Positions 31,318 to 41,380 of a stretch of 64,000 nt of DNA are shown piece by piece. The position numbers and the translations under genes were made by a program. The notes beneath the pieces were generated by a model. That model searched no databases. It was given only the letters and a program-made list of their open reading frames with translations, and had not been told where the DNA came from. Source of the DNA: Hybos culiciformis (lineage: Eukaryota; Arthropoda; Insecta; Diptera; Hybotidae); assembly GCA_964007475.1 (NCBI GenBank), contig OZ023275.1, positions 2,480,001 to 2,544,000 of the forward strand. Direction: 5' to 3'. Position 1 is the first letter of the stretch, and each line of letters begins with the position of its first letter.

Positions 31318-32079
31318 CACAGAAAAAAATTTGCTCGTACTAATAACTAAATAATTCGTTAAAATCAACGAAAAATTCGTTATTTTGGCTACAACGAACA
31401 TTTCGTTGAAAAAAGCTCGTAGTTCGTTAAAAAAGTTCGTTATACCCCAAAACCAAAAACCTTTCAAATTCTTCAGCAAAAACACCGCAAATACGAAAGA
31501 AAAATTTTACTAGACTAAATTTTTTTTTTTATTTATTTAATTTTTTTTTTATTTCTTTTTTGTTTTTTATTTTAATTTTTTTTTTATTTTTTTTTTTATT
31601 TTTTTTTTTATTTTTTTTTTTATTTATTTTTTTTTATTTATTTTTTTTATTTATTTTTTTTATTTATTTTTTTTATTTATTAATTTTTTTTATTTATGTT
31701 TCTTTTTTTATTATTTATTTTTTAAATTTTTTTATTTAATTTTTTTTTTTAATAATTTTTTTTATGCCCGCTTGTGGCTTCGAACCACTGTCCTAAACAT
31801 TGCAATCCATCAACTCTGCCACTGAGCTATGAACTAAATTTACGGCAATGTGTAAAATGGAAAATATAAGTTCTGTATGGATTGAAATTTTTGTTTCCCG
31901 TATTTAACGATAACGAACTTTTTTAACGAGTACTAAAAATGAAAAAAAAGGTTCGTAATAGAAAATAAACGAAATTTACGTTACAAAAACGTATTTATTC
32001 ATTATTTTTCGTTATCTTAACGAGAATGTCATTAACGAACTTTTTTGACGTAATGAGTACGAGCAAATTTTTTTCTGTG
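31318..32079. mobile_element. TA-flanked MITE (Tc1/mariner-type) inserted in the hAT end
   Basis: Terminal repeats CACAGAAAAAAATTTGCTCG and the complement at the right end are bounded by TA at 31316-31317 and 32080-32081. The target TA is the first dinucleotide of the hAT terminal repeat. Subterminal DNA repeats TTCGTT and AACGAA. The centre is T-rich and holds a tRNA-like fragment. No coding capacity. Confidence 0.88.
31764..31845 (-). tRNA. tRNA-like fragment inside the MITE (non-functional)
   Basis: On the minus strand TAGCTCAGTGGCAGAG gives a proper D arm and GTGGTTCGAAGCCAC gives a perfect T arm. The anticodon loop (ATTGCAA) is present but its stem is mismatched, and the acceptor ends do not pair well. 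It is a tRNA-derived pseudogene captured in the MITE, related to the inverted tRNA-like dimer near 7785-7872. Confidence 0.5.
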
Positions 32080-32319
32080 TAGAGTGTCCAGTTCGGGTAC
32101 CCGAGTACCCGATGTTTTATGTTATTTTATCGAGTACTTAAATACCCGGGTAATCGGTTCAAGTATCGAGTACTTAAAAAAAAAAAAATTCAAATATAGT
32201 TAAAGCTTTTAGAGGTTTATAAAGCGATTGGAACCAATAGATTGAAGAGATTACAAAAAACGTTATCGGTCTGATCTGAGCGGGTTTTTTCAATTGCACA
32301 GATTTTTATTTCCAACAGA

Positions 32320-32667
32320 CAGAGCTGACTAAATTTAAGTGTTTTTGTACTGAATACAATATAAGTACCAGTATACTAGTACTGCAAAAATACTACAAAA
32401 AAATTTCAGTACCAGTATATATTGGTACTGAAATTTTTTGCAGTACCAGTACATTGTAGAAAAATATTTCAGTATTTTTGCAGTACCAGTATACTAATAC
32501 TTTAATTTTCTGCAGTAGCAGTATATTGTGAGAAAATGTTGCAGTATTTGTTCAGTACCAGTATACTGATACTTAAATTTTCTGTATATTGTGAAAATAC
32601 TGCAGTATTTTTGCAGTATCAGTATACTGGTACTCATATTGCAAATACTTAAAATTAGTCAGCTCTG
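32320..32667. mobile_element. Palindrome-rich insert with CAGAGCTGAC ends
   Basis: Ends are CAGAGCTGACTAAATTTAAG and the complement-like CTTAAAATTAGTCAGCTCTG. The interior repeats CAGTACCAGTATACTGGTAC-type palindromes about six times, separated by TTTTTGCAGTA words. Flanking 8-mers do not match, so the target duplication is lost or absent. It lies within the hAT element at 31316-32867. Confidence 0.65.
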
Positions 32668-32944
32668 GCGTACTGAAACGTTAAATGCATAAGTTGTGTT
32701 TAAATATTATTTCTTAAAAAACAATAAAAATTAATAAATTTAAAAAAATATATATTTTTTTTTAGTGTTTCACTCCAAAAAAAAATACTACCCGGGTTAC
32801 TCGGGTAGTTGGTGAATTGATACTCGACTACCCGGGTAATTGAAAATCGGGTAATTTGGACACTCTATAGACAAGACGGTATTGCTTCTTTATTTTTAAT
32901 TTTTTCATTTTGTCTGGAAAATTGGTCGAAAAATTTTATTTAAT

Positions 32945-34035
32945 AAATATTTTTATTTAACTTTAATTTTTCTTTTAAGTTAAGTGTTATGAGGGTATTC
33001 TAGTCTAGAAGCCCGAATTGACGGTCGACAAAAAAACTATTAAAATTTTAACTATCCATTTTTTTATCATTTATTTATTTATATTTTAAGAATTCACAAA
33101 AAAAAATTGAAAAAAAAAATTATATATTGTGTATATAATATATATCACAAAGTTACACGCTGTTTCCGCCGCTCTGGTCATTTGAAAAAGAAAACAAAAG
33201 TTAATTCTTTTCAGTACAAATATCTAACGATAACAAATATCTAACGATGCCATAACTGGCAGTGGCAGGAACCAGTAAAAATAAAAAAAAAAAGTGTTCT
33301 TGCTAAATGGTCTCAAAAAAGAGGTGGATTTTTTCAGTTATTTGTTAACTGTTCCGAATTTCAAAAAAATAGAAAAAAATTAAAACTTTCTTTTTTTATT
33401 GATCCGTGCCGAAGTAGGATATAAAAAGAAAATTCATGCCAAATTTTAAGAAAATTGGTCAATTAGAACTTGAGATTTTGTGTCAAACGTTTCGAAAAAA
33501 TAGTTTCATAATTTTTATGTTTACAGAATAACTAAGTTTCTCAAGTTCTAAGAAATTTATACGGGACCCTATATAAAATTTTCTAAATATGTACTAGCTT
33601 TCTTCATGTGCAAAAATATTGCGAGTGCAGTTACAAAATATGTCCTGAAAAGAAATAATACATTTTAATAATATTCATATTATAATGTTAGTAATTTATT
33701 TTTTTAACATGTAATTCTTGTGAAGTTTTTCTTGAGAACTTTGATTTTGTTCTTTTTTTGTAAATAACTTATTCTTTTTACATTCTATAATAAAATATTC
33801 TAATTATGTGTAATAATGGAAATAAACAATTTTTTTTTGGTGTATAAAATAATTCTATTGTTGTTGTGGAATATATGTGGAATATAGTCATGAGAAATCG
33901 TGAAAATTTTGGTTGCATCCTGACTAAACATATACAATTATGCATATTAAATTTTTTTTAATGTCAATTGAAATACAGAACTCAGAACACACATGAAGTC
34001 TGTCGAAACCATAATAGCAAATATTATGTACATAT
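32945..34035. other. AT-rich intergenic DNA
   Basis: No gene recognised between the nested elements and gene B. The text around 33370-33600 looks like an old decayed repeat but has no boundary I can define. Confidence 0.4.
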
Positions 34036-34040
34036 CGACA

Positions 34041-35943
34041 TCATCTATATTTATGTGTAGTGGTAAACTTCAAATTTTTGTTTCTATTTTTTTTCATTCT
34101 GCTTGGTTTCGTAATTGAACTTTCATTATATTTCTCAAAAACATGAAAATAAACCGAATAATTTCCAACGATTGAGCGGTAATCATGTTCGTATATTTTC
34201 CAAGCTAATTTGTAGAATCCCTCTGGCCAAATAGAGTTTTGGAAATTAAAATAATTTAGATCCATTTTTTGTATAAATAAAGGCCCCTGAAAAATCATAT
34301 TCAAATGAAATTAATTTAAAATCAGTATAAGCCTCGAATTTGTATTTTATTTTACAATCTTTACATAGAGAATCTTTAAAAGAAAGATTAAATTTAAACT
34401 TAATTATCACCTTGTCTCCTTGTAAAAAAATTCAAAAGATATCGAACTTACCTTATAAGGGCAGCTGTGATTCATATTCGAAAATTTGTAAAATACTGGC
34501 TTAGCGATTTCAAATATAGGATTAAATTTATTTTTTCCCAGAAACTCACAAAGTTGTAAGTGTACGTTAATTATAAAAGGCTTCCAAAAACGGTTATGTC
34601 GGAATAACTGAAAATGACCCTAAAATAATTTAAATGTTTATTCATAATATATTTACTATTTGAAAGAATTATATTAATGTTACACACATTGCATAATAAG
34701 AAAGAAATTATTTCTTTCATACTTAAAATGAAAAAAAAAGACTTTGTTTTAGTAACATCTTCGGATTAAAACTAGGTAAGTAAAGACTTTTTTTTCATGA
34801 AACTTCTACTCAAAGAATAAAAATAAACAAAAACAAATATGTACTCTAAAATTAATTTAAGTAATAAAAAAATTCAAAAAAATAAATACTTAATTTTAGA
34901 GTAAAGAGTATTTGAAAAATTTTAAATACTCAAATTTTATTTTTTTAACATTTTTCAAATACTCTCCAGTTGAATATTATTTATAAAAATTTTTTGAAGT
35001 ACTCTTTTTTTTTTACTTTTTTTTTAAATACTCAGACTAGAATTTTTGTTTTTTTTTGTACTTCTTTTCGAATTTAAAAAAAAAAATTTTTAAAACCATC
35101 TTTCCATATTTTTTGTAGTTCTAGTTCTAACTTACTTTCTTATACATTGGAGTTCTAGGTAACTACATTATTATAATGAACTGCAATTATAGAAAATTCA
35201 TAAATAAGAGAAGGTTTATTAAGATCAAAAAAATAAAACTATAAAACTTAATAAAAATAGTTTTATTTTGTACTCAAAAAAAAAAAAAAACTTAAAAATA
35301 GAGTATTTGGAAAAATATTAAAAAATAATACTCTAATTTTAAGTATGTATAAGTATTCGTTTTTAACGTAAAAAATAAAAAGTGTTATTTTTTGCTAAAA
35401 AGTAAATTTTCTTTTTCAAAAGTTATTTTCAAAGTAATTGAAAAAATTTAGTGTTTCATCAGTCTCTGATCAACAGGAATCAAATAGACAAAAAATTTAA
35501 ATTAGATACAAAACTTACTCCAATTTGTTTTAATGGTCGAACCAAAAAACCATAGTAATTTCCCAAAACTTTATCACCAACTGTTTCAATCGAACAGTTA
35601 GAATCTTTTATCCAATTTCTGTCTGGTAAACATTCTATTTTTGTTAATATAACCTTTGTTCCATCATTAGCATCACTTAGCTGAAATTTGAATTATATAT
35701 ATTTGAATTATATATATTTATTATGAGGAAGTGCAATCATTTTAATTCGAAATCGTCATTAGGTATAAATTATTAATTTTCATTTAAGACCTTGAACTTT
35801 ATAAAAAAAATTTCCAAGTATTTTGTATAACAAAAATATTTCCCTTTGGTCGAATAATTAACTACTAACATATTTAAACTTGACAAACTTACCGTATAGC
35901 GTAAAATTATCTGAAATAATATTATCTTACTTGTTGCAATCAT
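34041..35943 (-). CDS. DUF1091-family secreted protein, gene B
   Basis: Four minus-strand exons: 35893-35943, 35519-35680, 34452-34619 and 34041-34286, giving 208 residues. Phase-0 GT-AG introns are at positions identical to gene A. Exon 1 (MIATSKIILFQIILRYT) is a probable signal peptide. Cysteines lie at about residues 34, 46, 95 and 124, the last in NMNHSCP. Exon 4 has NSIWPEGFYKLAWKIY and a basic tail. It is nearly identical in exons 2-4 to gene C, so the pair arose by recent tandem duplication. Intron 2 is long (899 bp) because it holds AT-rich palindromic repeats. Function is as inferred for the family: an extracellular ML-like ligand-binding protein. The substrate is unknown. Confidence 0.85.
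34850..35370. repeat. Palindromic GAGTATTT repeats in intron 2 of gene B
   Basis: The intron carries several copies of AGAGTATTTGAAAAAT and its complement ATTTTTCAAATACTC, forming small hairpins, with TTTTAGAGTA and TACTCTAAAATT words near both edges. Probably a decayed foldback element that expanded the intron. Confidence 0.5.
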
Positions 35944-35949
35944 CCTATT

Positions 35950-36835
35950 TGAGTAGAAACAATAATTTTAAAAACTGGCACCGAAATTATTGAAAACTTT
36001 ATTCTTTGATAATTATTAACTTACGAATTTAGCAATTCATGCATGTAATCATTCTTGTAATCAACTTTTTTGAATTTTTATTATTTGAAAATAGAGGTTA
36101 ATGAATAATGAGAATGAAACACTTATTCTTAATAATCTGTCAGGTTGTTGAGTAGTTTTTTTAAAATTAATATTATGTTCCAATTCAACGAACATCATTT
36201 ATGCGGAATATTGAAATACTTTTGTACTGAGTACTAGTAACGAATCTGAATTTTTTTTCAAAAATCAATAGATTTTTCTAATTACAAAGTACTGAATATT
36301 TTTTCAAAGTGCTGCAATATTTGTCGATTAAAATTAGTTATATCAAAAAAACTTTAGGTGTGCATTTAGGATTTTTACAATAAGTTATCATTGATGTCAC
36401 TTTGCTCCAAGTTGAATCTAACAATTCCTGGTCGGAAGATTTTCCATATCACCCTCCTGGCATATTCAAATCATCTTTAAAAAAAAATAAATTAAAATTC
36501 CAGAAAAGTTAAGTATATGGAAACTATCACTTCGAGTGATTAACCATTGATGCCACTTGGTTTGAATTTGGACTAGAGTTGAATTTTGACATTTTCTCAT
36601 CGCAACATTTTAAGAAAAATTATCACAAATCAATTTATGGATGCAGTATTCACCAATATTTCAGCACATAATATTCATCGAAGAAATTTTATGTATACTG
36701 TTTTCTTTCATGATTTCTTTATGTGAATATAACATGCAGAATTTTCAAAGAAAGACTTTCTATGGAGAAGATATTTTAGTTATTTTATCACCAACTCTGG
36801 TACCAACAGTAAAATAATAATATCCATGTTATATG
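35950..36835. other. AT-rich upstream region of gene B
   Basis: No gene recognised. The stretch resembles the upstream region of gene C (around 39300-39720): shared words include ACTTATTCTTAATAATCTGTC and AATCAATAGATTTT. It is therefore part of the duplicated unit. Confidence 0.5.
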
Positions 36836-37082
36836 TAAATTTAAAACTGCCTAAGACGGAAACTGTATAAGACGGAAACCGGCATTAAACGGAACTTTTT
36901 TCGATCCCCAAACGCGACAACATTAATCAAAAAATTTCTTTCGTACTTACGTAGGGTCATCATTTCAAGGTTGTAGTTTATTTTATTTGTTTTAAAGTTT
37001 TTACGTTCATACTATTTTTATTATTTTTTGTCGGGGGTTTTTTAAATTTTTAATTTAATTTTTTATTTAATGCTTCATATGG

Positions 37083-37419
37083 ACTACTTAAAAAAAATGT
37101 AATTCGCCACTTTGTGGTGGCGGCCATCTTGGATTTGAAATTTGTTATAGTGTATATGTATAGTATTCTACTAGTCAAGCCCTTTCATTTGATACCCATA
37201 TTGAGAGCGTTGTGAAAAAATATTTAATCCATCATTTTGTGGCGGCGTCCATCTTGGACCGATTTTCATCAAACATATCTAAGAACACTCCCGACTAATT
37301 CACCTTTTGAACAAAAAAAAATCAGTTCATCCGTTCGGGAGCTACGATGCCACAAGCAGACACACACACAGACACGTCAATCGCATAACACCCCTTTGTT
37401 TTTCCGGCGGGGGTTAAAA
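37083..37419 (+). repeat. Retroposon 3'-end-like repeat
   Basis: It contains GGCGGCCATCTTGGAT, later TCCCGACTAATTCA, TCCGTTCGGGAGCTACGATG, ACACACACAGACACGTCAA and the terminal GGCGGGGGTTAAAAA. This set of words, in this order, is one I associate with 3' ends of RTE-like elements or SINEs in arthropods. The tandem CCATCTTGGA words occur twice (about 37125 and 37249). No reverse transcriptase is attached. Confidence 0.55.
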
Positions 37420-37475
37420 ATGAAGAATCAAAAAATATTTTTTATTAACTCTGTGTAAGACGAAAACCTGTCTAA

Positions 37476-37859
37476 TGCCTTGTTTATAGCTACCACAGTA
37501 GGAATGTTCCGGAAACCTATTCACAGCTAATTTTATCTGAAAGTAAAAAATCAACTGCAAAAAATATTAAAATTTTGACAGGAAAAGGTATGTGAAAAAA
37601 AAATTCAGATAGGAAGGAAACATAATGTAAAAGAAACAAAAAATAATTTTGTGGAAAAATGAAATTTTTCAGATAGCAAAAAAAAAAAAAAAATTCAATT
37701 TTCTTAATTATTTGAAAATATTTCTTTTTACGAAAAATATATAAAATTAATATCTTCATTTTCAGTAAATTTGCTTAAATATAAATAGAATAGTAACACA
37801 GAAAATCGGTTTTTACGGTACCATTTTTTCAGATAGGTAAATTAGCTATAAACAAGGCA
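37476..37859 (-). mobile_element. TAA-flanked MITE, family H1 copy 2 (PIF/Harbinger-like)
   Basis: 384 bp with terminal repeats TGCCTTGTTTATAGCTA on both ends and TAA flanks at 37473-37475 and 37860-37862. Internal words AGGAATGTTCCGGAAACC and ACAGCTAATTTTA match copies at 4800 and 48848. In this copy both termini read TTTATAGCTA where the other copies read GARCACAGCTA, so it represents a subfamily. It is inserted in the element at 36843-37909. Confidence 0.85.
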
Positions 37860-38129
37860 TAAGACGGAAATATTTCCCGGTCCGTTAAGGTTCCGTCTTA
37901 GGCAGGTTTCACTGTTTATAGTAGTACGATTCCATTCCAGTTTTATATAAATTTATTATAGTATCTGAAATAGTATATATAAATTTTAATAATACTCATA
38001 TTTTAATGTTAGTAATTTATTTTTTTTAAACTTGTGTAGTTTTTATTGAGAACTTTGATTTTGTTCTTTTTGGTTCTTCTATTTTTTTACATTCTATAAT
38101 CAAATATTCTATAAATAAAATTTAAAAAA

Positions 38130-39286
38130 TTAAATTGTCGAATTTCTATTTTTCTTGATTTTTCTTGGTTCCGTAATTAAACTTTTATTATATTGCATTA
38201 TTTTCTCAAAAACTTGAAAATAAATCGCAAAATTTCCAACCATTGAGCGGTAATCATTTTCGTATATTTTCCAAGCTAACTTGTAGAAACCCTCTGGCCA
38301 AATAGAATTTTGGAAATTCATATAATTAAGATCCATTTTTTTTCCAAATAAAGGACCCTGGAAAAATCATATTCATATGAAATTAATTTAAAATCAATAA
38401 AAACTTCGAGTTTTTTTTTATTTTACATTCTTTATATGGAGAATCTTTTAAAGAAAGTTTAAACTTATAAAATATCGAACTTACCTCATAAGGGCAGCTG
38501 TGGTTTATATTCGTAAATTTATAATATATTGGCTTAACGATCTCAAATAAAGGATTAATTTTATTTTTTCCCAGAAAATCACAAAGTCGTAAGTTTACGT
38601 CAATTAGAAAAGGCTTCCAAAAACGGTTATGTCGGAATAACTGAAAATGACCCTAAAATTATTTAAATATTTATTATTATATTTATTTAGTATTTGAAAG
38701 AATTACTTTAAATTAAATTAAATTAAATTAAATTAAATTAAATACAAAACTTACTCCAAGTTGTTTTAATGGTCGAATAATAAAAGCATAGTAATTTCCG
38801 AAAGTTCTATCACCAACAGTTTCAATCGAACAGTTAGAATATTTTATCCAATTTCTGTCTGCTGAACATTCTATTTTTGTTAATATAATCTTTGTTCCAT
38901 CATTAGCTTCACTTAGCTGAAATTTGAATTATATGCATATTTTTTTATGAGGAAGTGCAATCATTTTAATTCGAAATCGTCATTACGTATAAATTATTAA
39001 TTTTCATTTAAGACCATCTTTCTTGTAATTTATATAAAAATTTCTAATTATTTTTTAGGTATAAGAAAATTATTTCTCTTTAAAATAATGTGTGCAATAT
39101 TTTTAATAACAACTTTAGCAGAAAAGCTACTGATCTTTCCAAAGGACTGATATTTAATAAAAAATTAAGGCCTGTTCGAATAATTAACTATACTAGCGTA
39201 AATTAATCTAAGAAAATTAAACTTACCGCATAGCGTAAAATTATTTGAAATAATAGTATCTGAAGTATCTGACTTGTTGCAATCAT
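38130..39286 (-). CDS. DUF1091-family secreted protein, gene C
   Basis: Four minus-strand exons: 39227-39286, 38755-38916, 38485-38652 and 38130-38357, giving 205 residues. Exon 1 (MIATSQILQILLFQIILRYA) has a three-codon repeat-like extension compared with gene B. Cysteines at about 37, 49, 98 and 127 keep the family spacing, and exon 3 ends in NHSCPYE. Exon 4 contains NSIWPEGFYKLAWKIYENDY. Introns are short (310, 102, 127 bp). Intron 2 includes an (AAATT)n microsatellite next to the exon 2 donor (38709-38743). It is the sister of gene B. The reading frame is intact and all splice signals are canonical, so it is probably functional. Confidence 0.85.
38706..38744. repeat. (AAATT)n microsatellite in intron 2 of gene C
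   Basis: About seven perfect AAATT repeats, ending ten bases from the splice donor of exon 2. Confidence 0.9.
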
Positions 39287-39299
39287 CCTATTTGAATAG

Positions 39300-39815
39300 A
39301 AACAATGATTTAAAAATTATTATCTCCCTGCCACTGAACTTATAAATAAGTTACGTACTTTATAATTAACTTACGTATTTAGCCATTCGTGCATGTAATC
39401 ATTCTTGTAATCAACGTTTTTTTATTTTTTTAATCTGTAAAAAAGTAATGAGAATGAAATACTTATTCTTAATAATCTGTCAGAATGTTGGGTAGATTTT
39501 TTAAAATTAAACCTTCAAGTTCAACTAACAGTATTTATGCAGAATATTGAAATGCTTTTGTACTAAATACCAGTAATTAATCTGAAATATACTTTTATTT
39601 GAAAAGCACTGAATTATTTTTCAAAAATCAATAGATTTTACTGATTACAAAAGTACTGAATATTTTATCAAAGTACTAAAATATTGGTCCATTAAAAGTA
39701 GGTATAGGAAAACAAAAATCTTGGGTTTGCGTATTATATACATTTATAGCAGCCAAAACCGGGCAGTGGGAAGTGGGACTGTCTAAGTTTGTGGAACGGC
39801 GGTGAAGTTAATATA
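39300..39815. other. Upstream region of gene C
   Basis: AT-rich. It shares segments with the upstream region of gene B, including ACTTATTCTTAATAATCTGTC, which supports tandem duplication of gene plus flank. No separate gene. Confidence 0.5.
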
Positions 39816-39821
39816 AAGGAT

Positions 39822-40420
39822 TAAAGAGGGTTTTCCATGGATTAAAGAGGGTTTTCCATGGAGTTTTCTGCAAAAGCAACTTTATGCAACTCATTTCGCT
39901 CTACAACTTTGTCTCAGGTTGCAAAACGCTCAAACGCTTCCCTGGTCGGAAAAACTCCGGAAAAGCGTTTTACATGAATTTTCTTCGATTTTTTCTGCAA
40001 GTTTTCACCATTGTCGGAGAGCAAGTAATGATGCCAGTTGATAGGGAACTTGATCCTGCATAATTTAGAAAACTTTTATACCGGAAAATTTTCCGGAAAA
40101 GTCGGAAAATTCCGGAAAATTTTTTCGGAAAAAACAGAAAACTTTGCATTTTTCCTAAAACGGATTTATCACCACTCAAATTTGTACCAAATTTTCAAAT
40201 GATTTTTTCCGATTTTCCGGGTTTTCCATGGAAATTTCCGCTTCAAATTTTGATAGCTTCAATTGTCACGCGACATGAACCTTTGTGCCAAATTTCAGCT
40301 CGCTGTGATGACAAAAGTGGGTCTACGAGAGTGTCGAAAATAGTAAAGAAATATACAGACAAATTACTTTACAAGTTAATAAGAATTGTGTCCTCAAAAA
40401 AATACTACAAATTCCGTTTT
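39822..40420 (-). repeat. Dispersed repeat, copy 2 (inverted relative to 295-880)
   Basis: Closely matches 295-880 in reverse orientation, including TCTACAACTTTGTCTCA and TTTTCCGGAAAA blocks. Its left edge has a 21-base direct duplication (GGATTAAAGAGGGTTTTCCAT at about 39818 and 39839). It sits between gene C and the DUF1091 relic at 40.5-41.2 kb and may have replaced or displaced that relic's 3' exons. Confidence 0.75.
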
Positions 40421-40540
40421 CTGCGTAAGTCTTATTGATTGCGTAAGTCTTATTGATTAATATTTAAAAGGCACTTAAATTTATACTTTTATTTCTGGTT
40501 TGGTTGTAATTCCTTTCTCCATTACAACAACGAAAGAAAA

Positions 40541-41170
40541 GTTTTAGAAACAAATTCGAAACAAGACTGTTTCTATAACACGTTTTTAAATTTGGAATGA
40601 TTTTAAATATTAAACAAAAAATTGTTTCATATTTTGTCTTTAGGCTTAATATGCCGGAAAAAAAAAAGTAGTACGCCGTTGAAAAAAAATGAGATTTTTC
40701 ATATAAATTTTTGCTGCTGAAAAATGTTTGAAAAATTTTTTTTTTAGTTTTTGCTTTGTAGTACGCTGATAAAAAAAAAAATGTTTACTGGGTGACAAAA
40801 AATCTATTTTGCAGCTGCTTTTTTGCAAATATTTTTCTACCCAGGAAGATAAATGATTGCAAAAACTTGACATTACAAAAAAAAGTTTGTTTGATTTGTT
40901 TATTATAAATAAACAAATCAAACAAATAATAAAAAATTAATAAAAATAATCAGATGCTTGTGTCAAATAGTTGTCAAAATTTATTAAACATTTTTCAGAT
41001 ATTTTTCAGTGATATTTTTTGCAACCTTTCTTTTTTCACAGCGTACTAAGCCTTAATTGTAAAATTTACCCCAAGTTGTCGACTGGGTCGACTGAAACTA
41101 GCGTACGAATTTTACAAACTTCTATCACCAACTGTAATAATTTTCTCTGTTAACTTATATTTTGAAGTTA
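40541..41170 (-). pseudogene. DUF1091 gene relic (exon 2 and part of intron 2), split by a MITE
   Basis: Positions about 41065-41135 align by eye with exon 2 and its donor in gene C: a TTACCCCAAGTTGT word, then GGTCGA, then TTCTATCACCAACTGT, equivalent to TTACTCCAAGTTGT, GGTCGA and TTCTATCACCAACAGT at 38752-38821. Positions about 40541-40585 (TTTTAGAAACAAATTCGAAA) match intron 2 of gene A (TTTTAGAAAAAAATTCGAAA at 29278). A 410-bp TTA-flanked MITE lies between the two pieces. Exons 1, 3 and 4 are not recognisable. This is a dead fifth cluster member. Confidence 0.65.
40643..41052. mobile_element. TTA-flanked MITE splitting the DUF1091 relic
   Basis: Ends are GGCTTAATATGCCG and, on the other strand, GGCTTAGTACGCTG. 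TTA flanks it at 40640-40642 and 41053-41055, a TWA-type duplication as in PIF/Harbinger elements. The word GTAGTACGC recurs inside. No coding frame. Confidence 0.7.
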
Positions 41171-41380
41171 GGACAGAAATTGAAAACTTTCAACTTCTTC
41201 GGCAGAAACTTGTTATAACTTGTTATATGTTGTTATAAGTTGTTATATGTATTGGACCTATCGTAACTTTTCGGAGTTAAGTAACGTCATAAATGTCTAA
41301 ATTAAATTTAAAATTAAATTTTTAACAGGAAAAAACACCAATTTTAACCACTTAAAAAAATCAAATTATTGTCTCAATAA

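Larger units (their letters stand above)
31316..32867. mobile_element. Non-autonomous hAT element, interrupted by other insertions
   Basis: Ends are TAGAGTGTCCA and, on the other strand, TAGAGTGTCCAAA. A perfect 8-bp duplication TAGACAAG flanks it at 31308-31315 and 32868-32875. The left end is split after its first two bases by the MITE at 31318-32079. CTACCCGGGTA-type palindromes occur near both ends, probably subterminal binding sites. No transposase frame. Confidence 0.9.
31118..32944. mobile_element. Outer foldback element hosting a nest of other elements
   Basis: The left end carries TTTTTCGACCAATTTTCCAG (about 31128-31147) and the right end the complement CTGGAAAATTGGTCGAAAAA (32914-32933). 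Inside lies a hAT element (31316-32867) which itself carries a TA-flanked MITE and a CAGAGCTGAC-ended palindromic element. The outer element also contains GACGTTTCGACCT and AGGTCCTTATCAAA near its left end, words typical of certain retroelement ends. The true outer boundaries are uncertain. Confidence 0.6.
36843..37909. mobile_element. Element with CTGCCTAAGACGG ends, carrying two other insertions
   Basis: The left end reads AAAACTGCCTAAGACGGAA and the right end, on the other strand, GAAACCTGCCTAAGACGGAA. The word TAAGACGGAAA recurs at both ends and on the inner borders. It hosts a retroposon-like tail at about 37083-37419 and MITE H1 copy 2 at 37476-37859. The target duplication could not be fixed. 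Class unknown. Confidence 0.6.

Noticed and set aside
37237..37458. 73-codon frame over the retroposon tail
   Set aside because: Translation of a non-coding 3' repeat end with CA-rich text.
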